Assembly: GCF_015602705.1 (NCBI RefSeq)
Contig: NZ_CP059081.1
Coordinates: forward strand, 2,675,702-2,739,701
Reading direction: 5' to 3'
DNA from: Acinetobacter lwoffii
GTDB taxonomy: Bacteria > Pseudomonadota > Gammaproteobacteria > Pseudomonadales > Moraxellaceae
Length of the DNA: 64,000 nucleotides
In this document: positions 7,672 through 15,545 of the stretch, piece by piece
Layout of the letters: every line of letters starts with the position of its first letter
Numbering within the stretch: the stretch's first letter is position 1
The notes under the pieces: model-generated
What the model saw: the letters and a program-made list of their open reading frames with translations, nothing else
What the model was told of the DNA's origin: nothing
Database searches by the model: none
Program-made: the position numbers and the translations under genes

Positions 7672-9384
7672 ATGGAACACATCGAACGTGAATCGATGGA
7701 GTTTGACGTCGTCATCGTAGGCGCAGGCCCTGCGGGTCTTTCTGCTGCGATCAAAATCCGTCAACTTGCAATTGAAAACAACTTAAACGATTTGTCCGTT
7801 TGTGTCGTAGAAAAAGGCTCCGAAGTCGGTGCGCATATTCTGTCTGGTGCTGTGCTTGAACCACGTGCCATGAACGAGCTGTTCCCCGACTGGAAAGAAC
7901 AGGGTGCCCCGCTGAATGTCCCGGTGACTGAAGATAAAACCTTCTTCCTGCTTTCAGATGAAAAATCACAGGAAGCACCGCACTGGATGGTGCCTAAAAC
8001 CATGCATAACGATGGCAACTATGTCATTTCACTGGGCAATGTGGTGCGCTGGTTAGGCCAGAAAGCGGAAGAACTGGAAGTGTCGATCTTTCCGGGCTTT
8101 GCCGCGTCTGAAATTCTGTATCATGCCGATGGTACAGTCAAAGGCATCCAAACCGGTGATATGGGTATTGGTAAAGATGGCGAACCAACGCATAACTTTA
8201 CCCCGGGTTATGAACTGCATGCCAAATACACAATTTTCGCTGAAGGCTGTCGTGGTCACTTAGGTAAACGTCTGATCCAGAAGTTCAACCTGGACAAGGA
8301 CGCTGATCCGCAACACTACGGTATCGGCATTAAAGAGCTTTGGGAAATCGATCCTGCCAAGCATAAACCGGGTCTGGTGATGCACGGTGCCGGCTGGCCA
8401 CTAAATGAAACTGGTTCTTCAGGTGGCTGGTGGTTATACCATGCTGAGAATAACCAGGTGACTCTGGGCATGATCGTAGATCTGTCTTACACCAACCCGC
8501 ATATGTATCCCTTCATGGAAATGCAGCGCTGGAAAACCCATCCATTGATCAAGCAGTATCTGGAAGGTGGTAAGCGTATTTCTTATGGTGCGCGTGCCGT
8601 GACCAAAGGTGGCTTTAACTCGCTGCCAAAATTCACCTTCCCGGGTGGCTCGTTAATTGGGGATGATGCAGGCTTCCTGAACTTTGCCAAGATTAAAGGT
8701 TCTCATACTGCCATGAAATCCGGCATGCTCTGCGGTGAAGCGGTGTTTGAAGCGATTGCTGCCGGTGTAGAAAAAGGTGGTGATCTGGCGGTTGCGCGTG
8801 TAGTGGAAGGTGAAGATTTCTTCGTGAAAGAACTGACCGCGTATACCGACAAGTTTAACAACAGCTGGTTAAAAGAAGAGTTATACAACTCGCGTAACTT
8901 TGGCCCGGCAATGCACAAGTTCGGTCAATGGATCGGTGGTGCCTTTAACTTTATCGACCAGAACGTGTTTAAAGTGCCTTTCACCTTGCATGATCTGGTT
9001 CAGGACCATGCTGCGTTGAAAACCCAGGCGGCTGAAAGCTTCAAGCCAAACTATCCAAAGCCGGATGGCAAGCTGACCTTTGACCGTTTGTCTTCGGTGT
9101 TTGTATCGAATACCGTGCATGAAGAGAACCAGCCAGCGCATTTGAAACTGACTGACCCGTCCATTCCGGTGGAAGTCAACCTACCGACATGGGATGAACC
9201 TGCGCAGCGTTACTGCCCAGCGGGTGTCTATGAAATCATGGAAAATAATGACGGTTCTAAGCGTTTCCAGATCAATGCAGCCAACTGTGTGCACTGCAAG
9301 ACCTGTGACATCAAGGATCCATCTCAGAACATCACCTGGGTAACACCGGAAGGTGGCGGTGGTCCGAACTATCCAAATATGTAA
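7672..9384 (+). CDS. electron transfer flavoprotein-ubiquinone oxidoreductase
   Basis: Passes electrons from reduced ETF (fatty-acid and amino-acid oxidation) to ubiquinone at the inner membrane. The FAD motif GAGPAG is at residues 17-22. The single 4Fe-4S cluster ligands are visible near the C-terminus as Cys515, Cys539, Cys542 and Cys545 (CPAGVYE ... CVHCKTC), followed by the conserved WVTPEGGGGPNYPNM end. Length (570 residues) is normal. The start has a strong GAGGAG site 6 bases before ATG 7672. The ETF subunit genes are not in this window. A terminator follows directly. Confidence 0.96.
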   Translation: MEHIERESMEFDVVIVGAGPAGLSAAIKIRQLAIENNLNDLSVCVVEKGSEVGAHILSGAVLEPRAMNELFPDWKEQGAPLNVPVTEDKTFFLLSDEKSQEAPHWMVPKTMHNDGNYVISLGNVVRWLGQKAEELEVSIFPGFAASEILYHADGTVKGIQTGDMGIGKDGEPTHNFTPGYELHAKYTIFAEGCRGHLGKRLIQKFNLDKDADPQHYGIGIKELWEIDPAKHKPGLVMHGAGWPLNETGSSGGWWLYHAENNQVTLGMIVDLSYTNPHMYPFMEMQRWKTHPLIKQYLEGGKRISYGARAVTKGGFNSLPKFTFPGGSLIGDDAGFLNFAKIKGSHTAMKSGMLCGEAVFEAIAAGVEKGGDLAVARVVEGEDFFVKELTAYTDKFNNSWLKEELYNSRNFGPAMHKFGQWIGGAFNFIDQNVFKVPFTLHDLVQDHAALKTQAAESFKPNYPKPDGKLTFDRLSSVFVSNTVHEENQPAHLKLTDPSIPVEVNLPTWDEPAQRYCPAGVYEIMENNDGSKRFQINAANCVHCKTCDIKDPSQNITWVTPEGGGGPNYPNM

Positions 9385-9400
9385 TCTCTCATATGAGATA

Positions 9401-9432
9401 AAAATAAACCCGCTTTAAAGCGGGTTTATTTT
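9401..9432. terminator. bidirectional terminator
   Basis: Perfect palindrome with arms AAAATAAACCCGCTTT / AAAGCGGGTTTATTTT. It closes the ETF-QO gene and also contains the TAA stop codon of the convergent minus-strand gene. Confidence 0.9.
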
Positions 9433-9944
9433 TTACAATGTCTTTCATACGAAGACCTAAATTTTAAAGCTACTAAGTGTCTAGTAGGTCCAACTGATAC
9501 ATATGTATCTTCAATATTATTAAATAAAGTCGCAAAAAGTGCTCCTTTAAAAGTCTCTTTTTGATCAAAAAAATAATACTTCGATGCTATATGATCAACT
9601 CTCTCTAAAATCATCGAACGTTTGATTGAAGATTTATCACTTACAAATTCTTTAGCATGAAAATCTAAAAAATCCATTCCATCTTTATAAAAAATCTTAG
9701 CATTGTCTCTATCATCTAAAATATCAGCCACTACAGAGCAATATAAATATTCAATTCCTTGTAGAGCTTTCCATTCATTTTCAGAGGGCAAAAAAATCAT
9801 TAAATCTATATCTCTAAAAATACGATTTTCTATATTATCTAAATCTCGAATATTCTCAGATACTGCATAAACTTCTTCAGCTCGGGCAGTAACATTAACA
9901 AGTGAAAGGAAAAATATTCCTATTAAGTATTTTAATTTTTCCAT
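9426..9944 (-). CDS. unknown secreted protein, AT-rich orphan
   Basis: A 172-residue protein with a likely signal peptide (MEKLKYLIGIFFLSLVNV, cleavage after TARA). The mature part is helical and rich in Asp, Phe and Lys, with no motif I can name; it has one internal Cys and a Cys three residues from the C-terminus. The coding DNA is clearly more AT-rich than its neighbours and uses many AAA, TTT and ATA codons, which suggests late acquisition. Its stop codon lies inside the terminator shared with ETF-QO. The ATG at 9944 has no strong ribosome site. Confidence 0.6.
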   Translation of the reverse strand: MEKLKYLIGIFFLSLVNVTARAEEVYAVSENIRDLDNIENRIFRDIDLMIFLPSENEWKALQGIEYLYCSVVADILDDRDNAKIFYKDGMDFLDFHAKEFVSDKSSIKRSMILERVDHIASKYYFFDQKETFKGALFATLFNNIEDTYVSVGPTRHLVALKFRSSYERHCKK

Positions 9945-10047
9945 TATTAATAATTTTCAACTTTTCAAAATTATAGCATTTACCATACTTTATTTTTTTA
10001 ATTAAACTAAGATGCATAACTTTAAAGTTATGCATTTTTTTCATTTA

Positions 10048-10305
10048 TTAGCCTTTCTTCACTAAATAATGAAATTCTTTATTACCATTTTCATCCAGAC
10101 GTTCTTCCTGCAAGAGCAACTCATGCCCCAAATGCATACAGAATTTTGGAATATCCCACGACGTTGAATTATCCGTGGCAAACACCTCAACTACATCACC
10201 TGCCTTGGATTTACGGATCGCCTGATGCAACATCATTACCGGCTCAGGACAACGCAAACCTCGGGTATTCAATTGCAGACTTGGAATAATTTCAGTTGGG
10301 GACAT
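10048..10305 (-). CDS. TusA/SirA-family sulfurtransferase-like protein
   Basis: Small (85-residue) protein of the TusA family, which carries persulfide sulfur on a conserved Cys. The signature LNTRGLRCPEPVMMLHQAI contains the CPxP motif, followed by the typical VEVFATDNSTSWDIPKFC and a strand-rich end. Whether this is the tRNA 2-thiouridylation TusA or a paralogue cannot be told from sequence alone, and no other tus genes are nearby. ATG 10305 (MSPTEIIPS) is chosen over the upstream in-frame start at 10344 because the family begins close to the core domain. Confidence 0.8.
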   Translation of the reverse strand: MSPTEIIPSLQLNTRGLRCPEPVMMLHQAIRKSKAGDVVEVFATDNSTSWDIPKFCMHLGHELLLQEERLDENGNKEFHYLVKKG

Positions 10306-10506
10306 CGATAGACTCAGGATGGAAAGACCGTCATATTTTAGCATAAAGCTGCGATTACATTGCTGCTTTGCATACGTGGCCAGTTTTAAAATCAGCGCTG
10401 ACTCACGCGATCAAGACTGTGCATCATATTTACAATAGACAAGCGTATTTTCTGCGGTATGATAAAACCACGTTTTTTTAGATATTAAGAGTCTTCAGGA
10501 AAAATC

Positions 10507-11346
10507 ATGCACGAGGAATCAGGCCCGTCGTGGGGTATGCGCGGCTTACGCAAATGGCTGGGAACTGCACCCGAAACTCGCGACGAACTGCTAAAATTAG
10601 TACAAGATTCACGTCGATTTTTAGAACCCGATACTGTTGCCATGCTTGAGGGCGTTCTTGACCTCCCGGCAACCAAAATTCGTGAAGTCATGACGCCTCG
10701 CACGTCCATGATCAGCTTACAGGAAGATGATCAACTGCTGGATATCCTGCATGTACTGGTCGAGTCTGCGCATTCACGTTTTCCGGTATTTTCATCCGAT
10801 CAGACCGATAATGTAGTCGGCATTCTATTGGCCAAGGATTTATTGCCTTTTCTGACTGAACCGACGGCCAAGGTCGATATTCGCGCGCTCATGCGTCAAC
10901 CTTTGTTTGTTCCGGAAAGTGCCCGCTCCGATCAGGTGCTGCGCATGTTAAAGAATACCCAGACGCATATTGCGGTGGTGATTGATGAATACGGTACGAC
11001 TTCGGGTCTGGTGACACTGGAAGATATTCTGGAAGAAATTGTCGGTGAAATTGAAGATGAACATGACAATGCTGACGAAGAAGCATACTACATTGTTCCG
11101 GATAACGACCCGACTACCGCCAATACCTGGGTAGTCCAAGCCCTGACTCCGATTGAGTATTTCAATAATATGCTGGATGCGACTTTCCCTGATGATGAAG
11201 TGGAAACCATGGGCGGCTTGTTATTACAGGAAATTGGTCTGGTGAGTGACCTTGAAGGTCAAACCATTGAACTGGAAAACTGGCAATTTACCATTCTTGA
11301 GGCGGATTCACGCTCTATTCATCTAATTCGAGCCGTGCGCCAATGA
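10507..11346 (+). CDS. corC: CorC/YbeX-type CBS-domain protein
   Basis: Cytoplasmic CorC/YbeX-type protein, linked in enterobacteria to Mg/Co efflux and, as YbeX, to ribosome homeostasis. It has a short N-terminal segment, two CBS domains (about residues 60-190: VMTPRTSMISL, HSRFPVFS, HIAVVIDEYGTTSGLVTLEDILEEI in pieces) and the C-terminal CorC/HlyC domain. There is no DUF21 membrane part, as expected for this class. An AGGA site precedes ATG 10507. The end overlaps the lnt start by 4 bases (ATGA), the usual corC-lnt operon. Confidence 0.88.
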   Translation: MHEESGPSWGMRGLRKWLGTAPETRDELLKLVQDSRRFLEPDTVAMLEGVLDLPATKIREVMTPRTSMISLQEDDQLLDILHVLVESAHSRFPVFSSDQTDNVVGILLAKDLLPFLTEPTAKVDIRALMRQPLFVPESARSDQVLRMLKNTQTHIAVVIDEYGTTSGLVTLEDILEEIVGEIEDEHDNADEEAYYIVPDNDPTTANTWVVQALTPIEYFNNMLDATFPDDEVETMGGLLLQEIGLVSDLEGQTIELENWQFTILEADSRSIHLIRAVRQ

Positions 11347-12902
11347 GAGCGTATTTCGATAAGCTGTTGAGTTCGTCTCAACAGCAAAGACCTTTGCCGC
11401 TAATCTATCCTGTTTTAATTGCCTTATTTGCAGGTGCTATCTTTAGTTTGGCACTAGCCCCTTATCATTACTGGTGGCTGGCGATTCTGTCTCCAGCACT
11501 GCTCTATGCTTGCCTGCGCGGACGTAGCGCAAAACAGGCCTTTGGCATTGGCTGGGCTTATGGGATTGGCTTGTGGTTTGTCGGCGCATTCTGGCTGTAT
11601 ACCTCAATTCATGTCTATGGCGATACCAGTGCATTTCTCAGCGTCGTGATGATCCTGATTATGGCGCTGGTGATGGGTCTGTTTAGTGCCGTTCAAACGT
11701 TTGTCTATCGCCGCTTTTTCCCGGAAACACCTTTAACCTTTGCCCCGCTCTGGGTGCTGTTTGAATGGTCCAAGACCTGGGTCTTTACCGGATTCCCATG
11801 GCTGTTTGCTGGTTATGCCTTTACCGAACGCTACCTAGATGCTTATGCGCCATTATTCGGGGTGTTTGGGGTATCTTTCGTGGTGATCATTCTGGCCTGT
11901 GCGCTGGTTGAGATCCTGAATAGACGCCTGTTCTGGGCCATTCCTTCCGCCATCTTGTTACTTGGTGCCTGGGGCGCAGCACAGCTGACGTTTGTTGAGC
12001 AAAAAAATCAAAAGCCTTTAACGGTTTCCCTGATTCAGGGCAATATTCCGCAAGACTTGAAATGGCTGACTGAATATCAGGTAAAGACCTTATTGATTTA
12101 TGCCAATTTGAGTAAAACCGAATGGGGTCGTGATCTGATCGTCTGGCCGGAATCTTCGATTCCCATGTTCCAGACTGATATTGAAGCCTTTCTGGAGGCC
12201 ATGAAAGTACAAGCTGAAAAATCAGGCACTGCATGGGTAACCGGCATTCCATATTGGGATTTAGCAGAATCACAGGCTGCAGGCTATCCAAAATATTACA
12301 ATAGCATTATGGCCAGCGGAAATGAATCTGATGGGCTATACAAGAAGCAACGACTGGTTCCCTTTGGTGAATATATCCCCTTATCAGGCTGGCTGAGCTG
12401 GGTCTTGCCAGGTCTGCAAAATGATCCTTCCATGAGTGGTTTTACCCGGGGCGCAGATCATCAAAAACCATTGAATGTGAAAAATCATCCATTGGGTTCT
12501 GCAATTTGCTATGAAGTGGCCTACCCGCATTTGACCCGTCGCAATGCCAGCCAAAGTGATTTTCTGGTGACCGTGTCTAATGATGCCTGGTTTACCGGCA
12601 CGGCAGGACCATTACAGCATCTGCAAATGGTGCAAATGCGTGCTAAAGAAAATGGCCGCTGGTTTATTCGCGCCACCAATACCGGTGTAACCGCCTTTAT
12701 TGACCACAATGGCCACATCGTGAAAAAAGCCCCGGTGGATCAGGAAGCGGTATTACGTGGTGAACTTCCAGCCATGCAGGGCGAAACGCTGTATATGAAA
12801 CTCAGTGATTGGCCAGTGATGATCTTCTCAGTTCTGCTTTTGCTTATTGGATGGCGCTTCCGTCCACGTAAAGTGGATGTCAGCTTTAAGTCAAGAAGAT
12901 AA
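11343..12902 (+). CDS. lnt: apolipoprotein N-acyltransferase
   Basis: Adds the third acyl chain to the N-terminal Cys of lipoproteins in the inner membrane. There are several N-terminal membrane helices (about residues 15-220), then a periplasmic nitrilase-fold domain and one C-terminal helix. The catalytic triad is visible: Glu270 in WPESSIP, Lys335 in YKKQRLVPFGEY and Cys389 in AICYEVAYP. Length (519) is typical. It starts inside the corC stop (ATGA overlap), so the two are translationally coupled. Likely essential, by family. Confidence 0.95.
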   Translation: MRAYFDKLLSSSQQQRPLPLIYPVLIALFAGAIFSLALAPYHYWWLAILSPALLYACLRGRSAKQAFGIGWAYGIGLWFVGAFWLYTSIHVYGDTSAFLSVVMILIMALVMGLFSAVQTFVYRRFFPETPLTFAPLWVLFEWSKTWVFTGFPWLFAGYAFTERYLDAYAPLFGVFGVSFVVIILACALVEILNRRLFWAIPSAILLLGAWGAAQLTFVEQKNQKPLTVSLIQGNIPQDLKWLTEYQVKTLLIYANLSKTEWGRDLIVWPESSIPMFQTDIEAFLEAMKVQAEKSGTAWVTGIPYWDLAESQAAGYPKYYNSIMASGNESDGLYKKQRLVPFGEYIPLSGWLSWVLPGLQNDPSMSGFTRGADHQKPLNVKNHPLGSAICYEVAYPHLTRRNASQSDFLVTVSNDAWFTGTAGPLQHLQMVQMRAKENGRWFIRATNTGVTAFIDHNGHIVKKAPVDQEAVLRGELPAMQGETLYMKLSDWPVMIFSVLLLLIGWRFRPRKVDVSFKSRR

Positions 12903-12910
12903 TTTCTTCA

Positions 12911-12992
12911 AGTCCCTCTTTTACAAAGAGGGATTTAGGGGATTCCTGAATATAGCACCTTATCAATCCCTCCTAAGCTCCCTTTATGAAAG
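12911..12992. repeat. imperfect inverted-repeat element downstream of lnt
   Basis: Two arms are imperfect reverse complements of each other: 12911-12944 (core TCCCTCTTTTACAAAGAGGGA, then TTTAGGGGATT) and 12965-12992 (AATCCCTCCTAAGCTCCC, then TTTATGAAAG). The first arm is itself a hairpin. Structures of this kind occur as dispersed intergenic repeats in bacteria. No second copy was seen in this window. Confidence 0.45.
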
Positions 12993-13012
12993 CGAAGAAC
13001 ACTCAAGGCAAT

Positions 13013-13042
13013 AAAAAACCGAGGTCACAGCCTCGGTTTTTT
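13013..13042. terminator. bidirectional terminator
   Basis: Stem AAAAAACCGAGG / CCTCGGTTTTTT with a 6-base loop. It lies between lnt and the convergent small membrane protein gene. Confidence 0.9.
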
Positions 13043-13055
13043 ATCTCTTTAAAAC

Positions 13056-13391
13056 TTAAAACTGTATAGCCAGATAACACACCATACTGGCAAGAGACAA
13101 CATCGGCACATGACGATACAGGTTAACCAATGTCTGCTCAAATGCTGAACCTTGTTCGGCTTGAATGCGGATTACACTCGCATTTAATGCTGACCAGAAA
13201 CACAGGGCCAATAAACTGCTCATCAAGCTGATAGCAAAAAAAGCCACCATAATCTGGCTGCTGCCTTCGGTGCTCTGCCATAAATGGACAATACCCTGAC
13301 TGATCGGCAACATGCTTAAAACCAGAAGAACAGATTTCAGCATCGACCAATGAAATTGATTGATTTCATCTCCCAGAATAAATGCTTTCAT
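13056..13391 (-). CDS. unknown small membrane protein
   Basis: A 111-residue protein with three predicted membrane helices: about residues 18-35 (SMLKSVLLVLSMLPISQG), 45-68 (IMVAFFAISLMSSLLALCFW) and the C-terminal LASMVCYLAIQF. No family recognised. ATG 13391 (MKAFILGDE) has a GGAG site 6 bases upstream and is preferred over the in-frame upstream start at 13421. It stands alone between the lnt terminator and gspG. Confidence 0.65.
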   Translation of the reverse strand: MKAFILGDEINQFHWSMLKSVLLVLSMLPISQGIVHLWQSTEGSSQIMVAFFAISLMSSLLALCFWSALNASVIRIQAEQGSAFEQTLVNLYRHVPMLSLASMVCYLAIQF

Positions 13392-13675
13392 GTGCTTCTC
13401 CGTTGGCGAGTCAAGTGCCATTTAGATCATTATGAGCTTTTTTATATAAATAGAAAGTGTATATTTATTCATATTTTACGAGAATTGTAATAGATAAATA
13501 TGGGAATAATTCTTATTATAACTCGCATATCGTTTTTATTATTTCATTATTATAAATATCATTAACTTACATTATATTTAATAATTAAGATTTATTATCA
13601 CTTCACTTCGTATTGAAATAGCTTATTCAGTGAAGTGATATATGCTATCTATCGAGAATTTATAATGATTCTCAA
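13392..13675. other. AT-rich intergenic region with a long hairpin
   Basis: No gene seen. The one structure is a perfect 12-base inverted repeat, TATCACTTCACT (13596-13607) and AGTGAAGTGATA (13629-13640), just downstream of gspG on the minus strand. It has no clear T-run on the minus strand. The rest is AT-rich and probably contains the promoter of the small membrane protein gene. Confidence 0.5.
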
Positions 13676-14110
13676 TTAAGGCTGGTAATAAATATCAGCA
13701 TCTGTTCCTTCACCACCCGATTGACCATCTGCACCAAATGAATACAGATCGAAGCTGCGACCATCGGTGCCGGGAATCACATATTGCAGTTCATTATCCC
13801 AGCTGTCTTTTGGAAAACCGCCTTTGACATAACCGCCTGGCACCCAGTTTTTTGCAGTCGCTGGCTGATTCACCAGTGCATCCAGACCGCCTTCCTGCAT
13901 ACTTGGATACTTGCCATTGTCCAGCTTGTATTGATCCAGTGAACCTGCAATGCTTTGTAACTTGATCACGGTGGTATCGACTTTGGCCTTTTCACCACGT
14001 CCCATCACGTTCGGAACGATCAGCGCAGCAAGCACACCGAGAATAACAATCACCACCATGACTTCGATTAAGGTAAAGCCTGTCTGTTTATTTAATTGAT
14101 TCCTTTTCAT
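13676..14110 (-). CDS. gspG: type II secretion major pseudopilin GspG
   Basis: Main subunit of the type II secretion pseudopilus. It has the class III prepilin signal: a short basic leader, then the peptidase site TG-FTLIEVMVVIVILGVLAA with the conserved Glu5 of the mature protein. The C-terminal part has the GspG pattern (KLDNGKYPSMQEGGLDAL, WGNEL-like SWDNELQYVIPG, and the calcium-site-like DLYSFGADGQSGGEGTDADI). Length 144 is normal. It follows gspF by 79 bases on the same strand. The other gsp genes are not adjacent, unlike the single operon of many bacteria. Confidence 0.95.
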   Translation of the reverse strand: MKRNQLNKQTGFTLIEVMVVIVILGVLAALIVPNVMGRGEKAKVDTTVIKLQSIAGSLDQYKLDNGKYPSMQEGGLDALVNQPATAKNWVPGGYVKGGFPKDSWDNELQYVIPGTDGRSFDLYSFGADGQSGGEGTDADIYYQP

Positions 14111-14189
14111 TCAATCTCTCTCATTTATTTGCATCATTCAGAATTTCCACTTGAATCTTGATCACAGCAAAATTCTAACTGGCTTCTGT

Positions 14190-15395
14190 TTAAATCATAT
14201 TATTCATATTCACAATTGGCAGCATGACCGCAATCACAATCACCAGAACAATACTGGCCATCAGTACCAGCATTAAAGGTTCCAGCAAGGCCAGTAAAGT
14301 TGAAATCAGGGTGGTCACTTCGCGATCCTGCATCTGTGAAGCACGTTCCAGCATGCGGTCCAGTTCACCGGACGCTTCACCACTTTTGATCATTTGTACC
14401 ATCATCGGCGGGAAATAACCACTGCGTTCCAGTTGGGTTGCCAGGTTACCACCTTCAGTGACTTTTTCCGCTGCCAGATTGACAGCATCACGGATCACCC
14501 AGTTGTTACTTACTGCGGCACCAATCCGCAATGCATCGACCAGCGGCACGCCAGATTGGGTCAAAATGGATAAGGTACTGGCAAAACGTGCAGCATTAAT
14601 CCCGCGTGACAATTTGCCGAATAAAGGTAATTTTAAGGTCAGACGGTCAAAGGCATAATGCCCGGCAGTGGTTCTTAAAAACCGGACCAACAGGAAAATC
14701 CCCAAAGCACCACCGATCAATAAAAATGGCCAGGCAATGCGAATGAAATCGCTGGCTTTCATCAAGGCCACGGTAATCCAGGGCAAGGCATCTTTACTCT
14801 GGTCAAAAGTCTTGACGATATCTGGCACCACATAGGTCATCAGCCCCATCACGATCGCAAAGGACATCAGCATCAGAATAATCGGATAGATCATTGCGCC
14901 TTGGATTTTTTTCTGCATGGCAAAGCGGTTTTCGGTATAGTCTGCCAGTTGGTCCAGAATCAGGTCTAAATGCCCGGAACGTTCACCGGCGGCAATTGTG
15001 GCAATATACAGTTCTGGGAAACGTCCGGATTGCTGCAAGCCCTGCGCCAGACTATGCCCTTCCAGCACCTTGGAGCGCACCGACATTAACAGGTTTTGCA
15101 CATGCACTTTTTCGCTTTGCTTGCCGACGGCGCGAATCGCTTCTTCCAGTGGAATCGCGGCTGCGACCAGCACAGATAGCTGCCGGGTCATCAGAGCCAG
15201 ATCGTAGGCCGTGATGCTTTTTTCAAACCATTTTCGTCGATGCTGTAGGTCTTTTTTTTCGACAGGATCAACAGAGACCGGAATAAGTGCTTTATCCCGT
15301 AATTGTTGCCGGATCTGACGTGCAGAATCCCCCTCCAGCACGCCTTTTTGCTGCTTTCCTGAAGCATCAAGCGCAATAAACTGATATGCAGGCAT
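14190..15395 (-). CDS. gspF: type II secretion inner-membrane platform protein GspF
   Basis: Polytopic inner-membrane protein of the type II secretion assembly platform. Two GspF cytoplasmic domains (about residues 70-190 and 270-395) each precede membrane helices near residues 170-190, 220-240 and 370-395. Typical sequence includes ALMTRQLSVLVAAAIPLEEA, the glycine/Glu-rich IAAGERSGHLD and MIKSGEASGELD, which mark the two repeats. 401 residues is the normal length. ATG 15395. It forms a two-gene unit with gspG. Confidence 0.95.
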   Translation of the reverse strand: MPAYQFIALDASGKQQKGVLEGDSARQIRQQLRDKALIPVSVDPVEKKDLQHRRKWFEKSITAYDLALMTRQLSVLVAAAIPLEEAIRAVGKQSEKVHVQNLLMSVRSKVLEGHSLAQGLQQSGRFPELYIATIAAGERSGHLDLILDQLADYTENRFAMQKKIQGAMIYPIILMLMSFAIVMGLMTYVVPDIVKTFDQSKDALPWITVALMKASDFIRIAWPFLLIGGALGIFLLVRFLRTTAGHYAFDRLTLKLPLFGKLSRGINAARFASTLSILTQSGVPLVDALRIGAAVSNNWVIRDAVNLAAEKVTEGGNLATQLERSGYFPPMMVQMIKSGEASGELDRMLERASQMQDREVTTLISTLLALLEPLMLVLMASIVLVIVIAVMLPIVNMNNMI

Positions 15396-15545
15396 TGTAA
15401 TGCTCTAATTTTCCAAAATTTTGCTCAACGCTGTTGCGTCAGACCACCGAAATCATTCATATTCTTTGATATAAATTATCTGCTCACTCTAACATAATCG
15501 AACTTTAAGCACGACGAAATTTCTTCAGGATCTCCACCCCAAGAT

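Noticed and set aside
7486..7764. N-terminal extension of the DUF1285 frame
   Set aside because: No family support, overlaps ETF-QO on the other strand, and ATG 7485 has a ribosome site.
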